The translations under genes and the position numbers were made by a program. A stretch of 64,000 nt of DNA from Corynebacterium lowii (GTDB lineage Bacteria; Actinomycetota; Actinomycetes; Mycobacteriales; Mycobacteriaceae). Positions 8,283 through 16,027 of this stretch are shown here, piece after piece (within the stretch, counting starts at the first letter, position 1; each line of letters begins with the position of its first letter). Location of the stretch: positions 124,001 to 188,000 of the forward strand of contig NZ_LKEV01000001.1 in the NCBI RefSeq assembly GCF_001412085.1, written 5' to 3'. Below the pieces are notes generated by a model that was not told the origin of the DNA, did not search any database, and worked only from the letters and a program-made list of their open reading frames with translations.

Positions 8283-9719
8283 TCACTGGGCTGCCTGCAA
8301 TGCAGCATTGAGTACGGCACGTCCGATGGGCGAGGCCACTTTTCCGCCCGTAGCGCTTTGGCCTTGATTACCGCCATTCTTTACCACCACGCCTACGGCC
8401 ACATCGGCGTCCTCGCTGGGGGCGAAGGCCACGTACCAGGTGTGCGGGGGCACACCATCGCCGTGCTCGGCGGTACCGGTCTTGGAGGCGATGTCCTGGC
8501 CGGAATACCCTACCGTGGAGCGCTCGGAGGCGCGCATGAGCTCGGTGAGCTGGGCGGCGATCTCCGGGCTAATGGCCTGATTGAGCTGCTTGGCATCGAC
8601 CTTATCGAGCTCGCGCAGATCCGGAGCGGTGATCCGGGAAACCACGTGCGGCTCCATGCGGGTGCCGTCGTTTGCCACCGTGGCGGCCATGACGGCCGCT
8701 TGGAGAGCGGACATGGTGACGTCGCGCTGCCCGATGGCCGATTGCCCCAGGGAGGCATCGTCGGGCAGGTCTCCCAGGCTGCCGGGGGACATGCCCAGGC
8801 CGAGGTCATAGGTTTGCCCCACGCCGAAGGCCTCGGCGGTTGCGCGCATGGCATCGCTGCCCACCTCAATACCCATTTGCACGAAGGCGGTGTTGCAGGA
8901 AAGAGCGAAGGCCGTTTGCAGGGTCACATCCCCGCCGCCACCGCAGGCCTGGCCCGCGTAGTTGGTGAGGGTCTGGGCGGTATTGGGCAGCGTGATCTCC
9001 GGGGCGCCGGTGAGCATGCTCTGGGCCGAGTAGCCGGATTCCAGGCCCGCTGCCGTGGTGATGATCTTGAAGATCGAACCGGGGGGCAGCGTCTCCTGCG
9101 TGGAGTGATTGAGCAGGGGATCGCCGGGATCGGCGTTGAGCTGCGCCCAGGCGTCCTGGGCGGTATCCGGATTCACGATGGAATTGGGATCGTAGCCGGG
9201 GCTCGATGCCATCGCCAGCACCTCGCCCGTGGAGGGGCGAATAGCCACCACGGAGCCCTCGTAGCCATTGCTGACCAACTGGTCATAGGCTACCTGCTGC
9301 ACCTCGGGGTTCAAGGTGAGTTCCACGTTATTGCCGGTGGGGTCGGCGCCGATGATCTGATCGAGTACTCGGCCGGGGGTGGCGTCGGTGCCATTGAGCA
9401 CGCCGTTATAGGAGGACTCAATGCCCGCCGCACCATATACATCGGAGAGGTAGCCCACCACGGGGCTAAAGGCGGCGGGGGCGGCCTCGTAATTGCGGTG
9501 GTAGAGGCCGTCCTCGTCCGCATAGGAGGAGGCCAGCACCTGCCCACCCGCCGTGATTTGTCCGCGCGGGATGGACTTGGTTTCTAGGAAATTACGTTGG
9601 TTCAAGGGATTAGCCGCGTACTTATCGTGGCGGAACACCTGAATAACCGTGAGGTTTATCAGCAGCACCAGGATGAGCAGCAGCGAAAAGACTGCCGCTA
9701 AGCGAATAGAGCGATTCAT
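8283..9719 (-). CDS. pbpA: Penicillin-binding protein PbpA (class B transpeptidase)
   Basis: The 478-residue protein has one N-terminal membrane helix (residues 7-28), a dimerisation region and a transpeptidase domain that cross-links peptidoglycan outside the membrane. Active-site motifs are complete: SIFK with Ser215 and Lys218, SCN at 274-276 and KTG at 413-415. It lies directly after rodA (adjacent stop and start) and before pknA, so it probably pairs with the RodA glycosyltransferase as a SEDS-PBP couple for wall synthesis during elongation or division. The length is normal for actinobacterial PbpA. Confidence 0.95.
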   Translation of the reverse strand: MNRSIRLAAVFSLLLILVLLINLTVIQVFRHDKYAANPLNQRNFLETKSIPRGQITAGGQVLASSYADEDGLYHRNYEAAPAAFSPVVGYLSDVYGAAGIESSYNGVLNGTDATPGRVLDQIIGADPTGNNVELTLNPEVQQVAYDQLVSNGYEGSVVAIRPSTGEVLAMASSPGYDPNSIVNPDTAQDAWAQLNADPGDPLLNHSTQETLPPGSIFKIITTAAGLESGYSAQSMLTGAPEITLPNTAQTLTNYAGQACGGGGDVTLQTAFALSCNTAFVQMGIEVGSDAMRATAEAFGVGQTYDLGLGMSPGSLGDLPDDASLGQSAIGQRDVTMSALQAAVMAATVANDGTRMEPHVVSRITAPDLRELDKVDAKQLNQAISPEIAAQLTELMRASERSTVGYSGQDIASKTGTAEHGDGVPPHTWYVAFAPSEDADVAVGVVVKNGGNQGQSATGGKVASPIGRAVLNAALQAAQ

Positions 9720-11129
9720 CTAGCTCACCTTCCCCACCGAGGGCATGTAGCCGGTGCCCTCTTCCTCGGAACCGATGGCGTCAGCGGCGTCGATAGGCGC
9801 CATCTTGGAGGAACCATCCGTGGATTCGGCCGGTGCCGCCGCGGGCCTGCGAGCGGAATCGGAGATGCGCAGCAGGATACCCAGCAGCATGTAATTAGCC
9901 ATGAGGGAGGAACCACCCGCAGACATAAACGGGGTGGTCAGGCCCGTCATGGGCATGAGCGCGCTGATTCCGGCCACCACCACAAACACCTGGATGGCGA
10001 TGGTGAGGGAAAGGCCGGAGGCCACCAATTTTCCGTAGGAATCCCGGGCCAACAGGGCCGTGCGGAAACCGCGCGTGACCAGCAGGGCAAAGAGAATGAG
10101 CACGCCGGAAAGACCAACTAGGCCCATCTCCTCTCCCACGGCGGCGAGGATGAAGTCCGTCCACACCACCGGAATGATGTCCGGGTGGCCCTGGCCGATG
10201 CCCGTGCCGGTGAGCCCGCCCCAGGACATGCCGAACAGCGAGTTAGCCAGCTGGAAGCCGGAGCCATTGTAATCGGCAAAGGGGTCCAGGAAATTGCTCA
10301 CGCGGGCTTGAATCTTGGAGGAGATCATGTACACGCCGGTGCCACCGATGGCCACCAGCACCACGCCGATGAATAGCCAGGACAGCCTGCCCGTGGCCAG
10401 GTACAACATTCCCAGCACCGTGGCAAAGAGCAACAGGGCCGGGCCGAAGTCATTGGTACCGGCCATAATCACGATGGCGATGGCCCACACCGCCAGGATC
10501 GGCGCGAGATCGCGCAGGCGGGGGAAGGAAAGCCCCAGGAAGTGGTAGCCCGCCACCGTGAAGAGCGCTCGCTTATTCACCAACAACTGCGCAAAGAAGA
10601 GCAGCAGGAGAATCTTGGAGAACTCGCCGGGTTGCAGGGAAAACGGGCCGAAGGTGATCCAAATGCGAGCCTCGGCATCCGCGGGCTGCGGCCAGACCAG
10701 GGGGAGCGCCAAAAGCGCCAGGCCGACCAAGCCGAGCAGGTAGGAATAGCGGGAGAGCGAGCGGTGCTCGCGCAGGAAAACCAGCACGAGGACCAGCAAT
10801 ACGACGCCCACGAAGGTCCACTGCACCTGGCGAGTAACCAGGGAGGTGCCATTGGCCTCGTCAATGCGATAGATCATCACCAGGCCCAGGCCATTGAGCG
10901 TGGCCGTGACCGGCAGCATGATCTGATCCGCGTGCGGGGCGGTGAGGCACAGCGCAAAATGCGCGGCGGCGAAGATCACCACGAAGCCACCGATCACCCA
11001 GAACAGCTCTGAGGTGAGGGTGTTGCCCTGGGAAAGTTCCAGGTTAATGAGCATCGTGGAGACGAAAACCGCGGAGAGAAGCAGCAGCCCCAGCTCCGTG
11101 CGGCGGGAGAAGAGAGCGGAAAAACTCAC
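9720..11129 (-). CDS. rodA: SEDS-family peptidoglycan glycosyltransferase RodA/FtsW
   Basis: A 469-residue membrane protein with ten or more spans. SEDS proteins polymerise lipid II into glycan strands together with a class B PBP. Family features visible are the WITFGPFSLQPGEFSK segment, NDFGPALLLFATVLG and the C-terminal GLTTPFMSAGGSSLMANY, which is diagnostic. A polar tail of about 45 residues follows. The stop codon abuts the pbpA start, and the protein phosphatase gene ends one base upstream of the start codon, so the operon is tightly packed. Actinobacterial genomes carry it in this same pkn operon. Confidence 0.93.
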   Translation of the reverse strand: MSFSALFSRRTELGLLLLSAVFVSTMLINLELSQGNTLTSELFWVIGGFVVIFAAAHFALCLTAPHADQIMLPVTATLNGLGLVMIYRIDEANGTSLVTRQVQWTFVGVVLLVLVLVFLREHRSLSRYSYLLGLVGLALLALPLVWPQPADAEARIWITFGPFSLQPGEFSKILLLLFFAQLLVNKRALFTVAGYHFLGLSFPRLRDLAPILAVWAIAIVIMAGTNDFGPALLLFATVLGMLYLATGRLSWLFIGVVLVAIGGTGVYMISSKIQARVSNFLDPFADYNGSGFQLANSLFGMSWGGLTGTGIGQGHPDIIPVVWTDFILAAVGEEMGLVGLSGVLILFALLVTRGFRTALLARDSYGKLVASGLSLTIAIQVFVVVAGISALMPMTGLTTPFMSAGGSSLMANYMLLGILLRISDSARRPAAAPAESTDGSSKMAPIDAADAIGSEEEGTGYMPSVGKVS

Positions 11130-11130
11130 A

Positions 11131-12666
11131 CTACTTCACCTCCCGGCAATTGACTCCTGGCTCCGTGAGTTCCCCGGAGGGGGTTCTGGCCTGGGAAGAA
11201 GCGGCGCTTTCGGTGCTCGCAGTGGTGGGGGCCGTGGGGGCCTCCGACGTCTCGCTGGGTGCGGCGTCGCTTTCTGCGTTCTCTGCGCGATCGCCGGGCC
11301 GGTTATCCGCCTGCAAGGTCACGCAGACGGGCAGGGCCTGATCCGCGAGGCGTCGCAATTGCTGATTGACCTCCTCGTAGGTGCCCGCGGGCATGGAGTT
11401 CACGGAGGAACGCGCGGAGGAGGAAAGATCCTTGAGGTTGAAGCGGTGGCAATCCTGGGTATCATCGCCGGGCTCAATGAGCTGGATGGAGGCATCGGCG
11501 CTCAGGCAGGCGTGCTGATACGTCTCGTGCAACTTCTTGCCCAGCGGGGAGGAGTCCAGGCCGCGCTCAACGACGATCGCCTTGGTGTCGTCAGTAGCTA
11601 AAAAATAGCGATCCTTGGCGGAGTGGTACATCCACCAGCCCCCCATGATGACGCCGATGAGCAGCACCAGGGAGAGAATGAGCATGCCCCAGCGCAGAGC
11701 CGAATTGCGCCCGGAGCCTTCTTCCGCCTCGTCCTCGGGGTCCTCGGCGGCCTCGGGGGGATCGGGAATCCCGCTCAAGGGTTGTTCGCTCAGCGTGCCC
11801 TCGGGGGTAATGGTGGTGACCTTGGTGCGCAGGGCGGCAGCCCGGCCAGCGGCGGTATCCGGGTGGGATTCCTCGGTGTTTTCCCCGCACAGAGCACCGG
11901 CGGTGGCGGGCTTGGTGGGTAATTCCTCGCGTTCCTTGGTATCCAGGGCGTCCTCGTCCACGACGTCGGCCACCACCACGGTCACGTTATCCGGGCCGCC
12001 GGAGCGCAGGGCCAATTCCACCAGGCGTTGCGCGGTCTCGGCGGGGGTGCCCTGCCCCAGAGTTTCCTCGATGGTGGAGTGGGTGACGGGATCGGAAAGC
12101 CCATCGGAGCACAGCAAGATGCGGTCGCCCGCCTGGGCGTCCAGGCTCTTGAGCGTGGGCTCTACGTCGCGGCCCGTGTAGGCCTTGAGAATGAGGGAGC
12201 GCTGGGGGTGGGTGGAGACGTCCTCGGGAAGAAGGCGGCCCTCCTCCACCAGGGATTGCACGTAGGTGTCATCCACGGTGAGCTGTTCCAGCTTGCCCTC
12301 GCGGAGGCGATAGCCGCGAGAATCGCCCACGTGGCACAGCCCAAACTCGCGGCCATTAAAGGCCAGGGCGGTGAGCGTGGTACCCATTCCCTGCGTTTCC
12401 GGGTGGGTGCCCACCTCCTCGGCGATGGCGCGGTTGGCCTCGTCGGCACCGGCCGCCAGCAGGGCCAGCATGTCATTATCCCCGGTGCTCTTATCCAAGT
12501 GCTCCAGGTGGGTAATCATGATCTGCGAGGCCACCTCGCCCGCGGCATGGCCGCCCATGCCATCGGCCAGGGCCAGCAGGTATGGCCCGGCATAGGCGGA
12601 ATCCTCGTTATTGCCGCGTACCAGGCCGCGATCAGAGGCCGCAGTGTAATTCAAACGCAAAGTCAT
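11131..12666 (-). CDS. ppp: PP2C-type serine/threonine protein phosphatase (PstP/Ppp)
   Basis: A 511-residue membrane phosphatase that removes phosphate from PknA, PknB and their substrates. The PP2C domain (about residues 1-235) shows metal-binding and structural motifs DGMGGHAAGEVAS, GDSRGY, CSDGLSD and DNVTVVVADV. A linker, one membrane helix near 325-345 (MLILSLVLLIGVIMGGWWMY) and an outer domain of about 100 residues follow. The tail is rich in Ala, Ser, Thr and Glu. The ATG overlaps the end of the FHA gene by four bases. The pairing of kinases, phosphatase and two FHA adaptors is the classic actinobacterial signalling operon. Confidence 0.94.
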   Translation of the reverse strand: MTLRLNYTAASDRGLVRGNNEDSAYAGPYLLALADGMGGHAAGEVASQIMITHLEHLDKSTGDNDMLALLAAGADEANRAIAEEVGTHPETQGMGTTLTALAFNGREFGLCHVGDSRGYRLREGKLEQLTVDDTYVQSLVEEGRLLPEDVSTHPQRSLILKAYTGRDVEPTLKSLDAQAGDRILLCSDGLSDPVTHSTIEETLGQGTPAETAQRLVELALRSGGPDNVTVVVADVVDEDALDTKEREELPTKPATAGALCGENTEESHPDTAAGRAAALRTKVTTITPEGTLSEQPLSGIPDPPEAAEDPEDEAEEGSGRNSALRWGMLILSLVLLIGVIMGGWWMYHSAKDRYFLATDDTKAIVVERGLDSSPLGKKLHETYQHACLSADASIQLIEPGDDTQDCHRFNLKDLSSSARSSVNSMPAGTYEEVNQQLRRLADQALPVCVTLQADNRPGDRAENAESDAAPSETSEAPTAPTTASTESAASSQARTPSGELTEPGVNCREVK

Positions 12667-13124
12667 GGCACCAACCTCACCGTCGTGCGGCCCACGCGTA
12701 TCGACGTCCCCGTGTCCACTCGCTCCGGCTGGTCAATGCGGGTGCCAGCCACGAACGTGCCGTTACGGGAATCCAAATCCTCCACAAACCAGTCCGAGCC
12801 GCGCCGGAACAGGCGTGCGTGACGTGCGGAAGCGAAGTCGTCGCCAAGCACAAAGTCACAGTCCGGGCTGCGGCCCATCACCACCTCGCCCACCGAGGAA
12901 ATCTCCATGTACGAGCCCTGCAAGGGGCCTTCCACGATGGTGATGCGTTGGGCTGGGGCAGCCTTGCGTGGGGTTGAGGTCGCCTTGCCCCGAGGCCGCT
13001 TGTTGGATTGCGCGCCGCTGACGACGGCGGTGTCCTTGCGCATCGCGCGCAGCGCCACGAGGATCAGCAGCCACAGCAACACCAATACCCCGATGCGGAG
13101 CCCGGTGAGGACGAGTGAGTCCAT
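12663..13124 (-). CDS. fhaB: FHA-domain protein FhaB/FipA
   Basis: A 153-residue protein with an N-terminal membrane helix (about residues 7-25), a basic linker and one FHA domain. The FHA core is clear: GEVVMGRSPDCDFVL with the phosphothreonine-contacting Arg and Ser, SARHARLF and the strand DSRNGTFV. FHA domains bind phosphothreonine, here presumably on PknA or PknB targets. In mycobacteria the homologue FipA links FtsZ and FtsQ; that role is carried over by inference. It overlaps the phosphatase gene by four bases and lies 19 bp after fhaA. Confidence 0.9.
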   Translation of the reverse strand: MDSLVLTGLRIGVLVLLWLLILVALRAMRKDTAVVSGAQSNKRPRGKATSTPRKAAPAQRITIVEGPLQGSYMEISSVGEVVMGRSPDCDFVLGDDFASARHARLFRRGSDWFVEDLDSRNGTFVAGTRIDQPERVDTGTSIRVGRTTVRLVP

Positions 13125-13143
13125 AAGTGTTCTCCTTGGGTAT

Positions 13144-14070
13144 TTAATTCTGGTTGGGCCAGATTACACGCACTTCAATATGGGAATGGCCGATGGTGAT
13201 GATGTCCCCATCCGCGAGAAGCCAGTTATCCACAGGCGTGTCATTCACCGTTGTGCCGTTGGTGGATTGTAGGTCTACCAACACAGCGTCCTGCCCATCC
13301 CAGGTCACCTCCGCGTGCTTGCGCGACACCCCGGTATCGGGGAGGCGGAAGTCCGCGTCGTGGGACCGGCCCAGGATATTCGATCCCTCCTGCACCAGGT
13401 AGGTGCGTGAGGAACCATCCTGAAGCAGCAGGCTCACCGTGGGGCGGTCTGGCTGAGACATTTGCTGTGGTGCCTGCGGGGCCGCCTGGCGAGGAATGAA
13501 CTCGGTGGCGGCGGAATCGTGCCCAGGTTGCGGGAGATTCATCTGTCCTCTTTCCTTGACGGGGGTGGAGGGGGCTTGTTGCTGTGCTTTTGCGGCTTGG
13601 CTTTGAACTCGGCCTTGGCCTTGCGCTGGGCTTTGAGCCCGGCGTGAGGAAGGCGGGCCGTCGATCCAATCGAAGCCGCTGCTTTGATCGGGGGAGGGAT
13701 CGGCGTAGGAGGAAACCCGCAATTGGCCCGTGCGCATGCCCGATTCCTCGGCAATGCGTACTATCACCGGTCCCGGTAGGGCGAGGCCTTGGTTGCGGCA
13801 ATAGCGGCCCATGCGATCGGCAAAATCCTCGGGCAAGTTCGGGCTCTGCTGCGCGAGATTGCGCACGTCATTATCGGAGAGCCCCACCAGAAACACATTC
13901 GGAGCCTCCGGGCGTCCCTCCACCGCCTGAACATTGTCCTCAATCTCCTGCTTGAGGAGTTCTTCAATCTCCGCAGGCACCACGCGCCCACCAAAGACGA
14001 GGGCAAAGCCGTTATCGAGACCGCGCTGCATTGCGCTATCGAACTTGGCAAAACGAGCCATGATCGACAC
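13144..14070 (-). CDS. fhaA: FHA-domain protein FhaA (DUF3662 plus FHA)
   Basis: A 308-residue cytoplasmic protein. The first 130 residues are a DUF3662 domain (VVPAEIEELLKQEIEDN, LSDNDV), then a Gln/Ala/Pro-rich linker, then a C-terminal FHA domain with LGRSHDADFRL, SRKHAEV and STNGTTVND. It is expected to bind phosphorylated PknA/B substrates such as MviN, as shown for mycobacterial FhaA. The GTG start at 14070 is preferred over ATG 14061 because AGGAGG ends seven bases before the GTG. This is the first gene of the operon that ends with pknB, with crgA just beyond; a perfect TTATCCACA lies inside it at 13226-13234. Confidence 0.9.
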   Translation of the reverse strand: MSIMARFAKFDSAMQRGLDNGFALVFGGRVVPAEIEELLKQEIEDNVQAVEGRPEAPNVFLVGLSDNDVRNLAQQSPNLPEDFADRMGRYCRNQGLALPGPVIVRIAEESGMRTGQLRVSSYADPSPDQSSGFDWIDGPPSSRRAQSPAQGQGRVQSQAAKAQQQAPSTPVKERGQMNLPQPGHDSAATEFIPRQAAPQAPQQMSQPDRPTVSLLLQDGSSRTYLVQEGSNILGRSHDADFRLPDTGVSRKHAEVTWDGQDAVLVDLQSTNGTTVNDTPVDNWLLADGDIITIGHSHIEVRVIWPNQN

Positions 14071-14329
14071 GGGCTAACCTCCTCTTGTTCTCCTTCACTC
14101 ACTTGCCCACGGGCCGTAGACATGGAAAATGCCTGCTACGACTGCCGGGTGGCTGGCAACCATCCGGCGAGGGCCTTGGAACGTATGGAGGGTCATGGGC
14201 GACCCCGCACATCTGCATGAGATGCGCACACGTACATCCCAGTATAGGGGTAAGGGCGGGGATATAGATAGGCATGAGCGATGGGATTATGAGGGTGATG
14301 GGCGCTTTTTAGGGCTTTGAACTGCGTGT
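14071..14329. other. Gene-free region upstream of fhaA
   Basis: No credible gene is visible in these 259 bases. Only the SD sequence of fhaA can be assigned (AGGAGG read on the minus strand, near 14080). The minus-strand promoter of the fhaA-to-pknB operon must lie here or nearby, but I could not pick one convincing -10/-35 pair. The tRNA promoter starts right after. Confidence 0.5.
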
Positions 14330-14357
14330 TTGTCAGGTCTGTGGTGCTGCGTATAGA
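14330..14357 (+). promoter_or_regulatory. Promoter of the tRNA-Leu gene
   Basis: TTGTCA at 14330-14335 and TATAGA at 14352-14357 are separated by 16 bases, close to the sigma-70-type consensus. They lie 33 bases ahead of the mature tRNA 5' end. Confidence 0.65.
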
Positions 14358-14389
14358 GTTTAGTGAGTCGCAAGCGCGGCCACTTGTAT

Positions 14390-14474
14390 GGGCGAGTGGC
14401 GGAATTGGCAGACGCGCTGGCTTCAGGTGCCAGTGTCCTTTTTGGACGTGGGGGTTCAAGTCCCCCTTCGCCCA
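14390..14474 (+). tRNA. tRNA-Leu (anticodon CAG)
   Basis: The 85-base gene folds as a class II tRNA. Acceptor strands GGGCGAG and TTCGCCC are paired, followed by discriminator A. The D-arm holds AATTGGCAGACGCG, the anticodon stem CTGGC/GCCAG encloses TTCAGGT (anticodon CAG), a long variable arm is present, and the T-arm is GGGGGTTCAAGTCCCCC. The 3' CCA is not encoded. The gene follows the pkn operon region, the same neighbourhood as in C. glutamicum. Confidence 0.96.
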
Positions 14475-14481
14475 CAGAATA

Positions 14482-14538
14482 GGAACCCGCTCTGCTTCTT
14501 TGATTGAGTTCGGAGGAGTGGGGCGGGTTCCTTGTTTT
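14482..14538 (+). terminator. Terminator of tRNA-Leu
   Basis: GGAACCCGC at 14482-14490 pairs perfectly with GCGGGTTCC at 14523-14531, and TTGTTTTG follows. The loop of 32 bases is long but GC-poor. Confidence 0.7.
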
Positions 14539-14571
14539 GCTGTGTGGTTTCCTCGGGTGCAGTGTTTGGGC

Positions 14572-14591
14572 GATGTTTCACGTGGAACATC
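14572..14591. promoter_or_regulatory. parS: parS-like ParB binding site
   Basis: GATGTTTCACGTGGAACATC is a 20-base palindrome with a single mismatched pair. Its core TGTTTCACGTGGAACA differs at one base from the widely conserved bacterial parS sequence (TGTTTCACGTGAAACA). It lies between the tRNA terminator and a lipoprotein gene, in noncoding DNA. ParB nucleates on such sites near the origin to drive chromosome segregation, so its presence supports an origin-proximal location. I saw no other site of this quality in the window. Confidence 0.85.
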
Positions 14592-14655
14592 TAGGTGGGG
14601 TTACTTGAGGTTGGGCTGTGGCATGATGAACGCGGCGAGAGAAGGGGCGATTACT

Positions 14656-15072
14656 ATGCGTTATTTACTTTTGATTCCATCTGCTCTGTGCTTGGCCTTT
14701 ATTACTGCTTGTTCCAGCGCGGAAGAAACCACAGAGCCCACCACCGTGGATTTTGAGCCCCGCGATCCCGAGGCCCCCATTCTGGGCGCGGTGAGCGAGG
14801 AAGGCCATTGCGATCCCGAGGTCATCGACATCGACCACGAGCGCAATACCCCATATGTGACTTACCACGGCCAGCCGGGAGACGCTATTACCCTGCAATT
14901 TGTGGCCAATGATGGCGTGACGGTTCTGGAGGAATCGGATTTTGAATTAAGCTCCCGGCAAACCGGACATCACGCCCTCTCGGGCCTCTATAACGGCGAC
15001 ATCAGCGGTATCCACGTGACGGCCAACGGCCGCGTGGGCCAAGCCGGCACCTGCGTGATCCCGGTGGCATAG
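14656..15072 (+). CDS. Small secreted lipoprotein of unknown function
   Basis: The 138-residue product starts MRYLLLIPSALCLAFITAC, a type II signal peptide with a lipobox (ITAC-S) whose cysteine is residue 19. The mature part has about 120 residues, is acidic, contains three further cysteines or fewer and shows beta-rich patterns (ITLQFVANDGVTVLE). I do not recognise a family. The ATG at 14656 follows GAGAAGGGG, and it places the hydrophobic stretch at the N-terminus as required. The TAG stop overlaps the GTG start of the next gene (TAGTG), so the two are probably co-translated. Confidence 0.8.
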   Translation: MRYLLLIPSALCLAFITACSSAEETTEPTTVDFEPRDPEAPILGAVSEEGHCDPEVIDIDHERNTPYVTYHGQPGDAITLQFVANDGVTVLEESDFELSSRQTGHHALSGLYNGDISGIHVTANGRVGQAGTCVIPVA

Positions 15073-15395
15073 TGCGCACACCTATTCACGGAGTGCTTAT
15101 CGACGCCCAGGGCCGCTGCGCCCACTATCGCCAACGCTGGGACGTGGTGGCCAATCGCTGCGCGACCTGCGAGAAATGGTGGGCCTGCCACCGCTGCCAC
15201 GAGGAGATGGCCGAGCACCCCTTTGGGCGCATGGGAAGGGAGGCGTCGGACGCGGTGCTGTGCGGAGCCTGCGGGCACCTCATGGGGTACGCGGAATACC
15301 ACGGGGCGCGGGCCTGCCCGGCCTGTGCTCACCCCTTCAATCCGGGGTGTGCCTCACATTCTCATCTGTATTTCCGCAGTTCGGAGCGGCATTGA
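15072..15395 (+). CDS. CHY zinc-finger protein
   Basis: The 107-residue cytoplasmic protein is rich in paired Cys and His: CAHY, CATCEKWWACHRCHEEM, LCGACGHLM, and CPACAHPFNPGCASH. This is the CHY-type zinc-finger pattern, in which several zinc ions are held by Cys/His clusters. The bacterial role is not known to me. The GTG start overlaps the lipoprotein stop codon. The sequence VLIDAQG near the N-terminus is encoded by a copy of the over-represented 13-mer GCTTATCGACGCC. Convergent with the acetyltransferase gene across a palindrome. Confidence 0.85.
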   Translation: MRTPIHGVLIDAQGRCAHYRQRWDVVANRCATCEKWWACHRCHEEMAEHPFGRMGREASDAVLCGACGHLMGYAEYHGARACPACAHPFNPGCASHSHLYFRSSERH

Positions 15396-15422
15396 TAGAT
15401 TAAGGGGGTGCCTAATCTATCA
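15391..15422. repeat. Palindromic 32-bp repeat, copy 1 (terminator-like)
   Basis: The sequence reads ATTGATAGATTAAGGGGGTG, then two bases, then TAATCTATCA. The arms TGATAGATTA and TAATCTATCA are exact inverted repeats. A nearly identical copy lies at 17784-17815. Here it sits between convergent genes and overlaps the end of the CHY gene, so it could end transcription from both sides. Confidence 0.75.
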
Positions 15423-15430
15423 GCATTTGC

Positions 15431-16018
15431 TCACTGTGCGGATTCTTGACGGATTAGCGCATACTCCTCGGCCAAGATGCCCAGCTGCACGTGATCGTAG
15501 AAGCGCGATTGGTGGAAGATAGCCGCGCGACGGCGACCTTCTTCCACAAAGCCCAGGGAAGTGTACAGGCCCAGGGCGCGGGTGTTGTACTCCGGCGTTT
15601 GCAGCTCCACCTTGTGCGCACCCATCTCCTCGAAGGCGAGGCGAAGCGCCACCTTCATGGCGTCGCGCCCATAGCCCTGCTCCTGGTGATCGGGGCCGAT
15701 CATGATGGCGAGGGTGGCGATGCGGGTGGGCAGTGCCATACCCCAGAGCGTGAGGTGACCCACCAGGGTGCCGGAACCATCCATGATGGAATAGCCTGCG
15801 CCGCTGGGACTATCGTTGCTGCTCCACTGGGTGAACATCTCCGCGATGGCGTCGGTGGGGCGCAGGGCCAGGCGATCTTGCTGGAGCATGGCCTCGCCGG
15901 TATCGCGCCACCACTGAGTCAGTGTGGGGAGATCATCGGAGTGAAGGGGGCGGAGGGAAACCTTCTCCCCGCGTAGTATGCCCTGGCCCCAGGTGCGCAG
16001 GGTGGTGAAGTCGGTCAT
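15431..16018 (-). CDS. GNAT-family N-acetyltransferase (RimJ/RimL-like)
   Basis: A 195-residue protein with the GNAT fold. After the N-terminal strand (GEKVSLRPLHSDD) come a central beta sheet (LVGHLTLWGM) and the acetyl-CoA binding loop EQGYGRDAMKVAL, of type Q-x-x-G-x-A/G. The end is YNTRALGLYTSLGFVEEGRRR, which is typical of RimJ/RimL and spermidine acetyltransferases. It would transfer acetyl to an amine; the acceptor is unknown. It lies 9 bp downstream of the AlbA_2 gene on the same strand, so the two probably form one transcript. Confidence 0.85.
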   Translation of the reverse strand: MTDFTTLRTWGQGILRGEKVSLRPLHSDDLPTLTQWWRDTGEAMLQQDRLALRPTDAIAEMFTQWSSNDSPSGAGYSIMDGSGTLVGHLTLWGMALPTRIATLAIMIGPDHQEQGYGRDAMKVALRLAFEEMGAHKVELQTPEYNTRALGLYTSLGFVEEGRRRAAIFHQSRFYDHVQLGILAEEYALIRQESAQ

Positions 16019-16027
16019 GGGGTCTCC

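Noticed and set aside
5604..8311. Long open frames opposite pknB and pknA (5604-6551 and 7166-8311 on the plus strand)
   Set aside because: They mirror the GC-rich codon pattern of the kinases, have histidine/glycine-rich nonsense products and no motif or SD.
8358..9587. 409-codon plus-strand frame opposite pbpA
   Set aside because: A shadow of pbpA: low-complexity Gly/His-rich product and no family features.
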